In this document: piece after piece, positions 41,546 to 50,130 of the stretch
How the letters are laid out: each line of letters begins with the position of its first letter
Position numbering within the stretch: position 1 is the stretch's first letter
Origin: Xanthomonas arboricola
GTDB lineage: Bacteria > Pseudomonadota > Gammaproteobacteria > Xanthomonadales > Xanthomonadaceae
Direction of reading: 5' to 3'
Length of the DNA: 64,000 nt
Assembly (NCBI RefSeq): GCF_002940665.1
Contig: NZ_MIGY01000002.1
Location: 620,001-684,000, forward strand
The notes under the pieces: model-generated
Databases searched by the model: none
What the model was told of the DNA's origin: nothing
Seen by the model: only the letters and a program-made list of their open reading frames with translations
Translations under genes and position numbers: made by a program

Positions 41546-43686
41546 CAGAAGTCGAAGGTGGCGTTGAAACTGATCGTACGTGGCAAGCCCATCGCCAATT
41601 GCCCGCTGCCAGCCGCGCTCCAGTAACGTTTGTCGGTCAGGTTTTCCACATTGAACTTGAACGTGGTCGGCACGCCATGCAGCCGGGTCGCGTAGGCAGC
41701 GCCGGCGACGTAGGTCGTATAGCCGGGAATGCTGGCGCGGTTCTGGTCATCGATCGGCCGCGATGCCAGTGCGAATCCGCCTGCGCTCACCGACAAGCCT
41801 TCCAGCATGGGCACGCGATAGTTGAAGAACAGGCTGGCGGTGCGCTCGGGCGTGTTGTTGGGCGTATTGCCTTCCAGGCTGGCAGTGGTCGCCTGCACGA
41901 TCTGGGCATCCAGCAGCATGCCCGACACCGCCGCCGACAGGTTCTCGGTCAGGTTGCCTTGAACCGAAAATTCCAGCCCCCGATAACGCGAGCGTCCGTT
42001 GAGCGCATAGACGCCGTTGTCGTCGGTATCGGCCGAGGCCTGGTCCAGGCGGAACAGCGAAGCGGAAAACAGCGTTCCATTGTCCATGCGATAGCGCGCG
42101 CCCACTTCCTTCTGGCGGCTCACCGCCGCCGGCAACGCCTGGCCTGCGTTGACGGCGGCCGACCGCGCCGTACCACCCGACTCCAACCCTTCCACATAGC
42201 TCGCATACACAGATGCCTTGGGCGATAGCCTGTAGGTCACGCTAGCCGACGGTGTGGTGGCACTGACGTCGTAATCGGCAGTCTCCAATTGTCGCGTGCC
42301 GTAGCGCGCATAGCGCAACGCGCCGATCAGCTGCCAGCGGTCGCCGATGCCGATCCGATCCATTGCATACACGCCACTGTTGCGGATGGTCTGCTCCAGG
42401 AAGCCGCGATCGCGCAGCGTCGTCTTGGATCCGGTGGGCGCGCGGATCAGGTCGACAATCTCCATAGGGTCGTACAGGTTCTGCGCTGCGCGATACATGA
42501 AGGTGTTGAAACTGGGTTGATACAGCTTGTTGGCATCGACACCGATCTGCAGGTCGTGGGTCACGCTGCCCGTGCGGAAGCTGCCTTCCACGTTTGCCCG
42601 CGCATTGCTGTTGGTGTACTCCTGCCCTTTCTGGTCGGCTCCATAGACGCTGCCCTGGCCGGTTCGTAGCGAGTAGTTGTCGAAGATCCACAGCCAGCGG
42701 TCGCGCCGGGTGACCGATTCGCCCACGCTGAAACGCGCCGTCCAGGCACTGTTGAGCGCGTACTCGCCGCTGAGCAGATGCGTGGTGGCGTCCGACAAGG
42801 TGTCCTTGCCCTTCATCGACAGCAGGATGCTGGGATCGGGCATGCCGGGGAGCGTGATCACGCCGCCGACGGCCGCAGGCGGAACCACCGCGGCCTGCTC
42901 GGTGATGCGAGCGCGGATGCGCTCGACGTCGTAGTGCAGGCTGAAATCGCTGCTGACGTCCCAATCCAGCGCAGCGCTGAGCATGCGGCGGTAACCGTTG
43001 TCGTCCTCGATCGGCAGGTGGATGTTCTGGCTCAACGCATTGACCCGGACACCGAACTGTTGATGGCTGCCGAAGCGACGGCCGAGGTCCACGTGCAGCT
43101 GCGCCGAGCCTTGGTTGTCGCCGGACAGCGACAGCGAGGTCACCGGCGCGACAGTGGCGCGTTTGGTGACCAGGTTGACCACCCCGCCCGGGGTGACGAA
43201 GCCGTAGTACAGCGCAGCCGCGCCCTTGAGCACTTCCACCCGTTCCTTGTTTTCCATCGGGATCGGCACATTGTTGTCGAACGGCAGCACACCGTTGAAC
43301 AGATAGCTGGAACGGTTGTCAAGGTTGATGCCGCGGATCGAAATCTGGTCGTAAGCCACCCCACTCTGCTGCTGGCGCACGACGCCGGCAACGTTGCGAA
43401 GCGCGTCGTAAAGACCGGTGGCGCCCTGTGCATCCAGCAGATCGCGCGAGACCACATTGATATTGGCGGGCACATCCAGCATGTCCAGGCCGCGATACGG
43501 CCCGGTCTGGCTGTCGGGAACGGTGAATCCGTTCTGGCGCAGGCCAACCACCCTGACGGTGTCCAGATCGGCCTGGACTGACTGGGTCGAGCGCTCAGGC
43601 TCAAGTTCGGAAATTGGCGATTCGGAAGCAGACGCAGGCGTTGCTGCCAGCAGCGCTAGCGCAAGTAATGAAAGACGCGGAAACAT
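41545..43686 (-). CDS. TonB-dependent siderophore receptor
   Basis: The protein is 713 aa with a signal peptide (MFPRLSLLALALLAATPASA). A TonB-box-like LDTVRVVGLRQ is followed by the plug (LDMLDVPANINVVSRDLLDA, VAYDQISIRGINL, KERVEVLKGAAALYYG, PGGVVNLVTKR), typical of the siderophore-receptor (FhuA/FoxA) subfamily. A 22-strand barrel ends in ISFNATFDF. The plug fits ferric hydroxamate-type transport, but the ligand cannot be read. I chose the ATG at 43686, because the longer frame adds 30 residues before the signal peptide. A Fur-box-like palindrome lies 43 bp upstream. Confidence 0.9.
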   Translation of the reverse strand: MFPRLSLLALALLAATPASASESPISELEPERSTQSVQADLDTVRVVGLRQNGFTVPDSQTGPYRGLDMLDVPANINVVSRDLLDAQGATGLYDALRNVAGVVRQQQSGVAYDQISIRGINLDNRSSYLFNGVLPFDNNVPIPMENKERVEVLKGAAALYYGFVTPGGVVNLVTKRATVAPVTSLSLSGDNQGSAQLHVDLGRRFGSHQQFGVRVNALSQNIHLPIEDDNGYRRMLSAALDWDVSSDFSLHYDVERIRARITEQAAVVPPAAVGGVITLPGMPDPSILLSMKGKDTLSDATTHLLSGEYALNSAWTARFSVGESVTRRDRWLWIFDNYSLRTGQGSVYGADQKGQEYTNSNARANVEGSFRTGSVTHDLQIGVDANKLYQPSFNTFMYRAAQNLYDPMEIVDLIRAPTGSKTTLRDRGFLEQTIRNSGVYAMDRIGIGDRWQLIGALRYARYGTRQLETADYDVSATTPSASVTYRLSPKASVYASYVEGLESGGTARSAAVNAGQALPAAVSRQKEVGARYRMDNGTLFSASLFRLDQASADTDDNGVYALNGRSRYRGLEFSVQGNLTENLSAAVSGMLLDAQIVQATTASLEGNTPNNTPERTASLFFNYRVPMLEGLSVSAGGFALASRPIDDQNRASIPGYTTYVAGAAYATRLHGVPTTFKFNVENLTDKRYWSAAGSGQLAMGLPRTISFNATFDF

Positions 43687-43728
43687 GGCTGCCTTGCGGG
43701 GAGGACAGGAAAGAGAATCCAGCCCATA

Positions 43729-43747
43729 AATGCGAATGGTTCGCATT
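43729..43747. promoter_or_regulatory. Fur-box-like palindrome upstream of the siderophore receptor
   Basis: AATGCGAA and TTCGCATT flank TGG, a perfect palindrome with the AATGxGAA...TTCxCATT look of gamma-proteobacterial Fur sites. It lies 43 bp upstream of the receptor start, which fits iron repression. Confidence 0.65.
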
Positions 43748-44018
43748 ATTGTACCCTCAAGCGGGTCGCCTGCCAATCCAGAGACGGATCTGTTCGTGTC
43801 GCTTCGTCAGTCAGGTTGACCGCCTCCCGCCTCAGACGCTCGCAGAACAGGAAAAAAGATCATCGAACGCTTGATGCCCTTGATTCATGCGCGTTCGAGT
43901 TCGGTGATGAACCGGTCGCCCCGTCGTGCGCAGCCTAAGCCTGTCATGGCATGACAGCGTCCACGAGGGTGGGGAATGGCCGAACCGGAAATTTCTCCCC
44001 GCTACTGGGTTCGCACCG

Positions 44019-45767
44019 CTACTCCACACCTATTGCAGCCGAATCCGGCCGGCGCGGATCGGCGGAGCCGAACGCGGATCCATCCGGCGCGATCTCGATG
44101 GATTGAATGCTGGTCTGGGTGATGAATGGCTCGACCCGATGGCCCAATGCCTCCAGCCTGTCCAACGTGTCCGGCGACAGCGCCAGCTCGTAGGAAATGG
44201 TGCCATCGCGCGCAGCGTTGATGCGCGGGCGCGCAGTGGCCTCGGCGATGTTGAGTCTGAAGTCGACCACATTCACGATGAACTGCGCCAACGCCGAGAT
44301 GATAGAGCCACCACCTGGGGTGCCAGCCACGATCCATGGCTTGCCATCCTTGAAGGCAATGAACGGGGTGATGGTGGTCGCCAGGCGTTTACCCGGTGCC
44401 GGCGCGTTGGGCGAGTTCTTGGGACCACCCCAGGCGAAGTTGCCCAACGAGTTGTTGAGCAGGATACCGGTACCGGGAGCGATCACCGCCGCGCCGAAAT
44501 TGTTGCTCAGCGTATAGGTATTGCTTACCGCGTTGCCTTCAGCGTCCACCACCGAGTAATGCGTGGTATCAGGGCTTTGCTGAAGTAGCTCCCCCGCCTT
44601 GATCGCCTCGGCTGGCAGTGTGCGCTCAGGCGAAATCAGCGCGGCGCGCTGGTATGCATACTTCTTGTCGAGCAGCCTTTCATTAGGCGTGTTGTGCTGC
44701 GGGGGGCCACCGTAGAAGGCACTGCGGTCAGCACCGGCCAGGCGTGTTGCCTCGGCAATGAGGTGGTATGCCTTCGCGCTGCCGGCGTCGGCCGGTTGCA
44801 ACGGAAATGGCTCGATCAGGTTGAGCAGTTGCGCCAGCGTGGTACCTGACGAGGGCGACGGCGCCAACGCCAGCTCCACGCCGCGATAAGTGGAACGCAC
44901 CGGTTCCAGCTCGCGCACGCGATAGTTGGTCAAATCCTTGGCGCTCAAGATTCCGCCGTACTTGCGGCTAGCAGCGACGATGCGCTTGGCGATTTCCCCC
45001 CGATAGAACGCGTCGGCACCATCGCGTGCAATCTCACGTAGCGACCAAGCCAGGTCCGGCTGGCGCAGGAGCTCGCCGGCGACGTAGCTGCTTCCATCAG
45101 GCTTGAAGAACTGCGCACGGGTTTCCGGCGTGCGCCAAAGCGTGGGCTTGGCCCAATCCAGGATCATCGCCTCGTCGTCGGACAGGCGCACGCCCTGTTC
45201 GGCGAGCTCGATGGCTGGTTGTACCAGACTCGCCCACGGCAACCTGCCGTACTTTTGGTGTGCCGCATAGAATGCCGCGACCGTGCCTGGAACGGCCACG
45301 CCTTTCCAGGAGATCGACGCGCCTCGTTCGGGTTTGCCGTCGCGACCCAGCAGAAGCTTGGCGGTGGTCGCTGCCGGCGCCGAGCCATAGTAATCAAACG
45401 CAGTAGTGCGACGGTCCTTCGCCACGTAGATGACCAGCGCTCCGCCGCCACCCAGGTTGCCAGCGCGTGGCAAGGTCACCGCCTCGGCAAGGCCAACGGC
45501 GATGGCTGCATCGATTGCGTTACCACCCTCGCGCAAGATCCGGGCACCCACCTCGGACGCCGGTCGGCTCTGGCTGACCACCACGCCCCCTCGGGCGTGC
45601 AGCGGATGGTGGATCGGCTGGTAGCCGCGTGCGTCGTCGACGTTGCCCTTGCGTGGGACGGTGTTGGGTACATCGGCGAATGCTGAGGGAAGTACAAGCA
45701 GAAGCAGCGCAATCCACGGTGCACGGCGGCAAGCAGACGGGAAAGGCGTGGAGGCGTTGCGGGGCAT
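44019..45767 (-). CDS. ggt: Gamma-glutamyltransferase (periplasmic)
   Basis: GGT hydrolyses or transfers the gamma-glutamyl group of glutathione and related peptides. The 582-aa precursor has a signal peptide (WIALLLLVLPSAFA). N-terminal subunit landmarks are GGNAIDAAIAVGLAEAV, GNLGGGGALVI and SWKGVAVPGTVAAFY. The autoprocessing site is DTTHYSVVDAEGNAVS, whose second Thr becomes the nucleophile, then YTLSNNFGAAV and GKRLATTITP. The ATG at 45767 is preceded by AAGGATCACC. It lies 25 nt after the TonB receptor gene and is probably co-transcribed. Confidence 0.92.
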   Translation of the reverse strand: MPRNASTPFPSACRRAPWIALLLLVLPSAFADVPNTVPRKGNVDDARGYQPIHHPLHARGGVVVSQSRPASEVGARILREGGNAIDAAIAVGLAEAVTLPRAGNLGGGGALVIYVAKDRRTTAFDYYGSAPAATTAKLLLGRDGKPERGASISWKGVAVPGTVAAFYAAHQKYGRLPWASLVQPAIELAEQGVRLSDDEAMILDWAKPTLWRTPETRAQFFKPDGSSYVAGELLRQPDLAWSLREIARDGADAFYRGEIAKRIVAASRKYGGILSAKDLTNYRVRELEPVRSTYRGVELALAPSPSSGTTLAQLLNLIEPFPLQPADAGSAKAYHLIAEATRLAGADRSAFYGGPPQHNTPNERLLDKKYAYQRAALISPERTLPAEAIKAGELLQQSPDTTHYSVVDAEGNAVSNTYTLSNNFGAAVIAPGTGILLNNSLGNFAWGGPKNSPNAPAPGKRLATTITPFIAFKDGKPWIVAGTPGGGSIISALAQFIVNVVDFRLNIAEATARPRINAARDGTISYELALSPDTLDRLEALGHRVEPFITQTSIQSIEIAPDGSAFGSADPRRPDSAAIGVE

Positions 45768-45792
45768 CGGTGATCCTTGGTTTGCGAGACGA

Positions 45793-48700
45793 TCAGAAGG
45801 CATGACGGACACTGGCGTACCAGTAGCGGCCGTAAGGCTCGTACAAACTGCCTAGATAGCCGGATGCCGTAGCCGCCAGCGGTGGCGTTTCGTCGGTGAG
45901 ATTGCGCACTCCGAGACGCACGCGGGTGCCGGCGGCCTGGTCGCGGCCAAACGCGTACTGCACGTACAAGCTTCCCGTCGTCGTCGCATCCACCCGCCAC
46001 GGGCGGCCGCTGCTGTCGATCAGGCCGGTATCGTCCACCGCTCCAACGTATTGCACGAACGCGCCGGTGGTGAACTTGCCGTACTGCCAGGTCAGCGATC
46101 CCGACCCCTTCCACTCGGGAGTACCGTTCTGGCCGATCAGGTCACCGCCGCCGGAGATGCTTGTTCCAGCATTCAGTTGACCGGCATCGCGAGCGGCGAT
46201 CAGCGCCGCGATTTCAGGTGACGGGTCGCGGTAAAACTCCAACAGGCGCGTGGCCGACAAATCGACCTTGAACGTGCCTGCGCGATCGGTGCCCTTCTGC
46301 CAGCTGGCGTTGAAGTCAAGCCCGCGGACGGTCTGCGGGCGCAGGTTGACATACTGGTCCTTGACGTAGATCACGGTGCCAACCGGTGCCAGTCCCGTGC
46401 CGGCTACAGCTGCGGCGTCGTCGGCGGTGGGTGCGGCGCGAATGACGTTGGGGTTGCTGCTGCCTTGGGTGCGCAGCAGGTAGTCGAGGATGAGCGCGTT
46501 GTCCTCTCCAAACAGGCCGATGATCCCGGTCTGCTCAACGCTCCAGTAATCGGCGCTGAAGCTGAAGCGGCCCAGACGCGCATTGCCGGGTGTCCACAGC
46601 AGCCCGGCGGTCCACGACGTGGACTCTTCCGGGTCCAAGTCTGGATTGCCGCTGCGCTGAGCGGTGGCCACACCGCTGTGCGAGCAGTTGGCGAAAGAGC
46701 TGATGCGCCCGGCGCGCAGGTCGGCCTCGCATAGCACCCAATCGGTGCGGGTGTTGCCACGGGTGACCAAACTGGCATTGACCTGCTCCAGATTGGGCGC
46801 ACGAAACCCCTCGGACCAGGAACCGCGCACGCGAAAATCGTCGAACACTTCCCAGGCGGCCGCAATTTTCGGCTTAGCCACATTGCCGAAATCACTGTAG
46901 CGCTCGAAGCGGCCGGCCAGTTGCACGTCAAGCGAGCGAACCAATGGCACCTCCATTTCCGGGGATATCAGCGGCGCGGCCAATTCCACATAGGCCGACC
47001 ATACGTTGCGCGAACCGCGGGTATCGGGCGTGGGGCTGACGCCGAACAAGTCGGCGGTCTGTACCTCGCCGGTCACCGCATCGACGAAACCGAGACTGCC
47101 GTCCACGCGTGCGTCGCGGTCATCCAACTGGGTCTCGCGTCGAAACTCGATGCCCGCTGCGGCACCGACGTCGCCGCCTGGCAGCTGCAGCAGATCGGTG
47201 CGAGAGAGCTTGAAGTCACCCAGGGCAAGGGTGGTGCGGCTGCGTCGGGTAGACGCTACGCGAATCGCCTCCTGCGCGGCTTGACTACTCGGCGTGGCAT
47301 CCCCGCCCGTGGCAGGAAACAGCAAGTCGCCGCCGTTGAACGGGTTGTAGGCGTCCGGGGTGGACAATGCCAATTGACGCTGTAGCGCCGTAGAGCTGAT
47401 GCCGTCCTGGCGATCCACGACTTGCGCTTGGGAATAAAGCAACGCGCTGTCCCAGTCCCAGCCGTTCCAGTGTCCACGCAGGCCGCCGAGTATGCGCGCC
47501 TGGGTGTTCTCCACCTTGACCAGGGTCGGGCCAAGGTCCATGAAACGGTAGTTATTGAGCGTGACAGGCAACCCCGATGCAGGGATGTTCAAGCCGGAAA
47601 TCCGGTTCGGATTCGGACTGCCGTCGGGCAACGTAGTCGCTCCGAACGGGTTCCAGTAGTTACTGGCGGGAATGGTGACCTTGGTGGACCCGATGGTGAA
47701 CACTGGGCTTTGCAGGGCGCGGGTATCTGCTTGGTACCAGCCCAATTCACCGTAGGCTTCCACGTCGTCATTGAGTGCGTAGTGACCGGTCACAAAGACG
47801 TTACGGCGCACAAGCGAAGGCAGCAGCGAAAGCGGATACGTAGCGCTGTCGTATCGCAGGTTGCGATCGGCTCCGGCGGTGGCACGTGCGCCATCATCTA
47901 CGCATAGTCCCTGGGCCAGTGGTGCAGCGCAGCCGCCATTCGTGCTCGGCTGGATATGGAATGCGCCGGCCGCACTGGTCAACGCGTTGCCGTTGCGGGT
48001 GACACGACCGAACGACGATGGCACGGCCAGGTCTGCCCACGCACTCAACGTGTTGCGCATGTCGAGGCTGCTGACTCCTTCAAACCGCGTGCCCTCGAAC
48101 AGTGGCCGCTTGTCACTGGACGCGGCGTAGTCCAAATCACCGGCGGGCAAGTCGCTGCGGCGGGTCTGGTTGAGGAATACCGATACGTTGCCCCTTCCGT
48201 CGCGGAAGTCCCAGCCGTAGGCACCGCTGATGTCGCTCTGGCGCAGGCTGGTGCCCTCAGCGCCGCCGTACCGCAGTTCCAGCCAGCCGCCCAGCAGGTT
48301 GTTCTGCAGCACATTGTTCACGACGCCGCCTACCGCATCGGAGCCATAAATGGCCGAGGCACCGTCGCGTAGCACTTCAACGCGGGACACGCCGGCCACC
48401 GGAATAGCATTGGCGTTGTAGGTCAGGACCGGAACCAGGTTGTCATCGGCCTGGCTGCCTGGGTGCACCACGGTGCGGCGGCCGTTCAACAACATCAGCG
48501 TATTGCCCACACCAAGGCCTCGCAAGTCGACCGAACCCACGTCGCCGCGCGAAAAGTTGCTGCTGGTCGCACCATTTGTGGGGTTGAACGACACATCGCC
48601 CATTTGCGGAATAGTGCGGTACAGCTCATCACCGCCTGTGGCGCCGGTGGCATCCACCTGCTGGCGATCGAGCGAAGTGACCTGGAGTGCGGCCGCGGCC

Positions 48701-48861
48701 GAACCACCTTGGATCTGGCTGCCGACAACGCTGACGCTGTCCAGGGTCTTGGCGCTAGGAGTTTGTATGCCGGAAAGATCGGTTGCCGGCCCCTGGGCAT
48801 GTGCGGATAACGAAAGAGCAGCTGAAACGGCAGCGGCGAGCGACAAGCGCGTGTGCAACAT
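45793..48861 (-). CDS. TonB-dependent receptor (large, Oar/CirA-like)
   Basis: The protein is 1022 aa with a signal peptide (LSLAAAVSAALSLSAHA) and a TonB box LDSVSVVGSQIQGG. The plug has GVSRVEVLRDGASAIYGSDA and VGGVVNNVLQNNL, and the barrel ends GRYWYASVRHAF with terminal Phe. It belongs to the large outer-membrane receptors that Xanthomonas uses for peptides, sugars and other scavenged nutrients. The gamma-glutamyltransferase gene directly follows, suggesting gamma-glutamyl peptides as substrates (inference). I chose the ATG at 48861 for its signal peptide. Confidence 0.88.
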   Translation of the reverse strand: MLHTRLSLAAAVSAALSLSAHAQGPATDLSGIQTPSAKTLDSVSVVGSQIQGGSAAAALQVTSLDRQQVDATGATGGDELYRTIPQMGDVSFNPTNGATSSNFSRGDVGSVDLRGLGVGNTLMLLNGRRTVVHPGSQADDNLVPVLTYNANAIPVAGVSRVEVLRDGASAIYGSDAVGGVVNNVLQNNLLGGWLELRYGGAEGTSLRQSDISGAYGWDFRDGRGNVSVFLNQTRRSDLPAGDLDYAASSDKRPLFEGTRFEGVSSLDMRNTLSAWADLAVPSSFGRVTRNGNALTSAAGAFHIQPSTNGGCAAPLAQGLCVDDGARATAGADRNLRYDSATYPLSLLPSLVRRNVFVTGHYALNDDVEAYGELGWYQADTRALQSPVFTIGSTKVTIPASNYWNPFGATTLPDGSPNPNRISGLNIPASGLPVTLNNYRFMDLGPTLVKVENTQARILGGLRGHWNGWDWDSALLYSQAQVVDRQDGISSTALQRQLALSTPDAYNPFNGGDLLFPATGGDATPSSQAAQEAIRVASTRRSRTTLALGDFKLSRTDLLQLPGGDVGAAAGIEFRRETQLDDRDARVDGSLGFVDAVTGEVQTADLFGVSPTPDTRGSRNVWSAYVELAAPLISPEMEVPLVRSLDVQLAGRFERYSDFGNVAKPKIAAAWEVFDDFRVRGSWSEGFRAPNLEQVNASLVTRGNTRTDWVLCEADLRAGRISSFANCSHSGVATAQRSGNPDLDPEESTSWTAGLLWTPGNARLGRFSFSADYWSVEQTGIIGLFGEDNALILDYLLRTQGSSNPNVIRAAPTADDAAAVAGTGLAPVGTVIYVKDQYVNLRPQTVRGLDFNASWQKGTDRAGTFKVDLSATRLLEFYRDPSPEIAALIAARDAGQLNAGTSISGGGDLIGQNGTPEWKGSGSLTWQYGKFTTGAFVQYVGAVDDTGLIDSSGRPWRVDATTTGSLYVQYAFGRDQAAGTRVRLGVRNLTDETPPLAATASGYLGSLYEPYGRYWYASVRHAF

Positions 48862-49282
48862 CAAAAAGGTCCCCACATCCGGATGCGTCGATCTGCTGCG
48901 ACGCGTCATTGGATCTTAGTAGCCCATGCGTGCTTTCCTCAGTTTCCGATCATTGCCGATAGTGATGTCGATATGAATTAGTGGCCTGCCACCGGATGCC
49001 CATCAGAGCGTTTTCGAACGGATTTTCCTCCGACATCTTCTTTGGTCGGGCACCTGGAGTCTCCATATCCATGATCGCCACACTCGCTCGTGCAGCAGAC
49101 TACTAAACTGCTCTTGGCTGAAACACCGCTTCTCGTCTTAACGATAGTTTCTAGCTCTAGCGCCACTCGATCCGCTAAAGATCAGCCTCCACGTTGCTCG
49201 ATCGCAGAATGCGATCTGCGATCGAGCAGGCGCTCTCGTTGATTCATTGACGAGTGCCGTATGGATGCAATCAGCAAACGTG
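48862..49282. other. Intergenic region upstream of the TonB receptor
   Basis: The 421-bp gap contains the receptor promoter area near 48862-48980 and the hairpin listed at 49195-49228. I see no gene in it. Confidence 0.5.
49195..49228 (-). terminator. Perfect 14-bp hairpin downstream of the SDR gene
   Basis: TGCTCGATCGCAGA and TCTGCGATCGAGCA form a perfect stem around ATGCGA, 55 bp beyond the SDR stop. It could end the minus-strand SDR/GMC transcript, although no T-run is present. Confidence 0.45.
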
Positions 49283-50086
49283 TCAGCCAGCGATCGTAAA
49301 AACCGATCCCGAATCCACTCTGATACCCGCGCCGTTGATGAAGCTGGCGCGCTCGGAGCACAGGAAGGCAACCGCCGAAGCCACTTCCTCCGGGCGGCCA
49401 CGTCGCTTGAGCACCATGCCGGGACGCTCTTCGTCCAGGAACGATTGGATCGCCTGCTCGAACGTGGTTCCGTTTTCGCTGGCGCGCTTTTGCATCATCT
49501 TGTCGGTCATCGGGGTTGCGATGAAGGCGGGCGACACCGTATTGACCAGTACGTTGTCCGCTCCGTAGGCCTTGGACAGGCCCTTGGCCAGGCTCAGGAT
49601 TGCCGCCTTCGATGCGCAATAGGCCAGCTCGTCCACATAGGGCTGCACGGCGTCTTCCGAGGCGAACAGCACGATCCGGCCCCATTGCTTGCGGCGCATG
49701 GCGGGAATGGCCTGGCGACACATGCGCACCGCGCCCATCAGGTTGATGTCCAGCGTCTCGAGCCAGCCGGCATCGCTGACCTCCAGGAAATCACCGGTTG
49801 CGCCGGTGACGCCCGCTGCGTTGATGTAGATGTCGGGGTCGCCCAGTTGTTCGCGCACCTGCGCCCAGATGGCGGTGACGTCCTGCTCGCGGGTGACATC
49901 GCCTTCGATGGCGATGATCTGCCCCAGGCCCGACAGTTCCGCCACTGCCTGGTCGAGCGTGCCGTCCGCAAGATCGGTGATCGCCACGCGCACGCCGGCT
50001 TCGAGCAGCTGCCGCGCGGTTTCCTTGCCCATTCCCGAGTCGCCGCCACTGATGAGGGCGATCCGATTGTTGATTCCGAGATCCAT
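49283..50086 (-). CDS. SDR-family oxidoreductase
   Basis: The 267-aa protein is a classical short-chain dehydrogenase. It has the NAD(P) loop GGDSGMGKETARQL near residue 14, GDVTREQDV, NAAGVTGA, the catalytic Ser segment IVLFASEDA, YCASK (Tyr/Lys pair) and NTVSPAFIATPM. Substrate is unknown. It is 44 nt downstream of the GMC oxidoreductase gene and may act on the same metabolite. Confidence 0.88.
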   Translation of the reverse strand: MDLGINNRIALISGGDSGMGKETARQLLEAGVRVAITDLADGTLDQAVAELSGLGQIIAIEGDVTREQDVTAIWAQVREQLGDPDIYINAAGVTGATGDFLEVSDAGWLETLDINLMGAVRMCRQAIPAMRRKQWGRIVLFASEDAVQPYVDELAYCASKAAILSLAKGLSKAYGADNVLVNTVSPAFIATPMTDKMMQKRASENGTTFEQAIQSFLDEERPGMVLKRRGRPEEVASAVAFLCSERASFINGAGIRVDSGSVFTIAG

Positions 50087-50130
50087 GCTGAACTCCTGGT
50101 GGTAGAGAAAGGTGGGGGGTAAGCGCGCAA

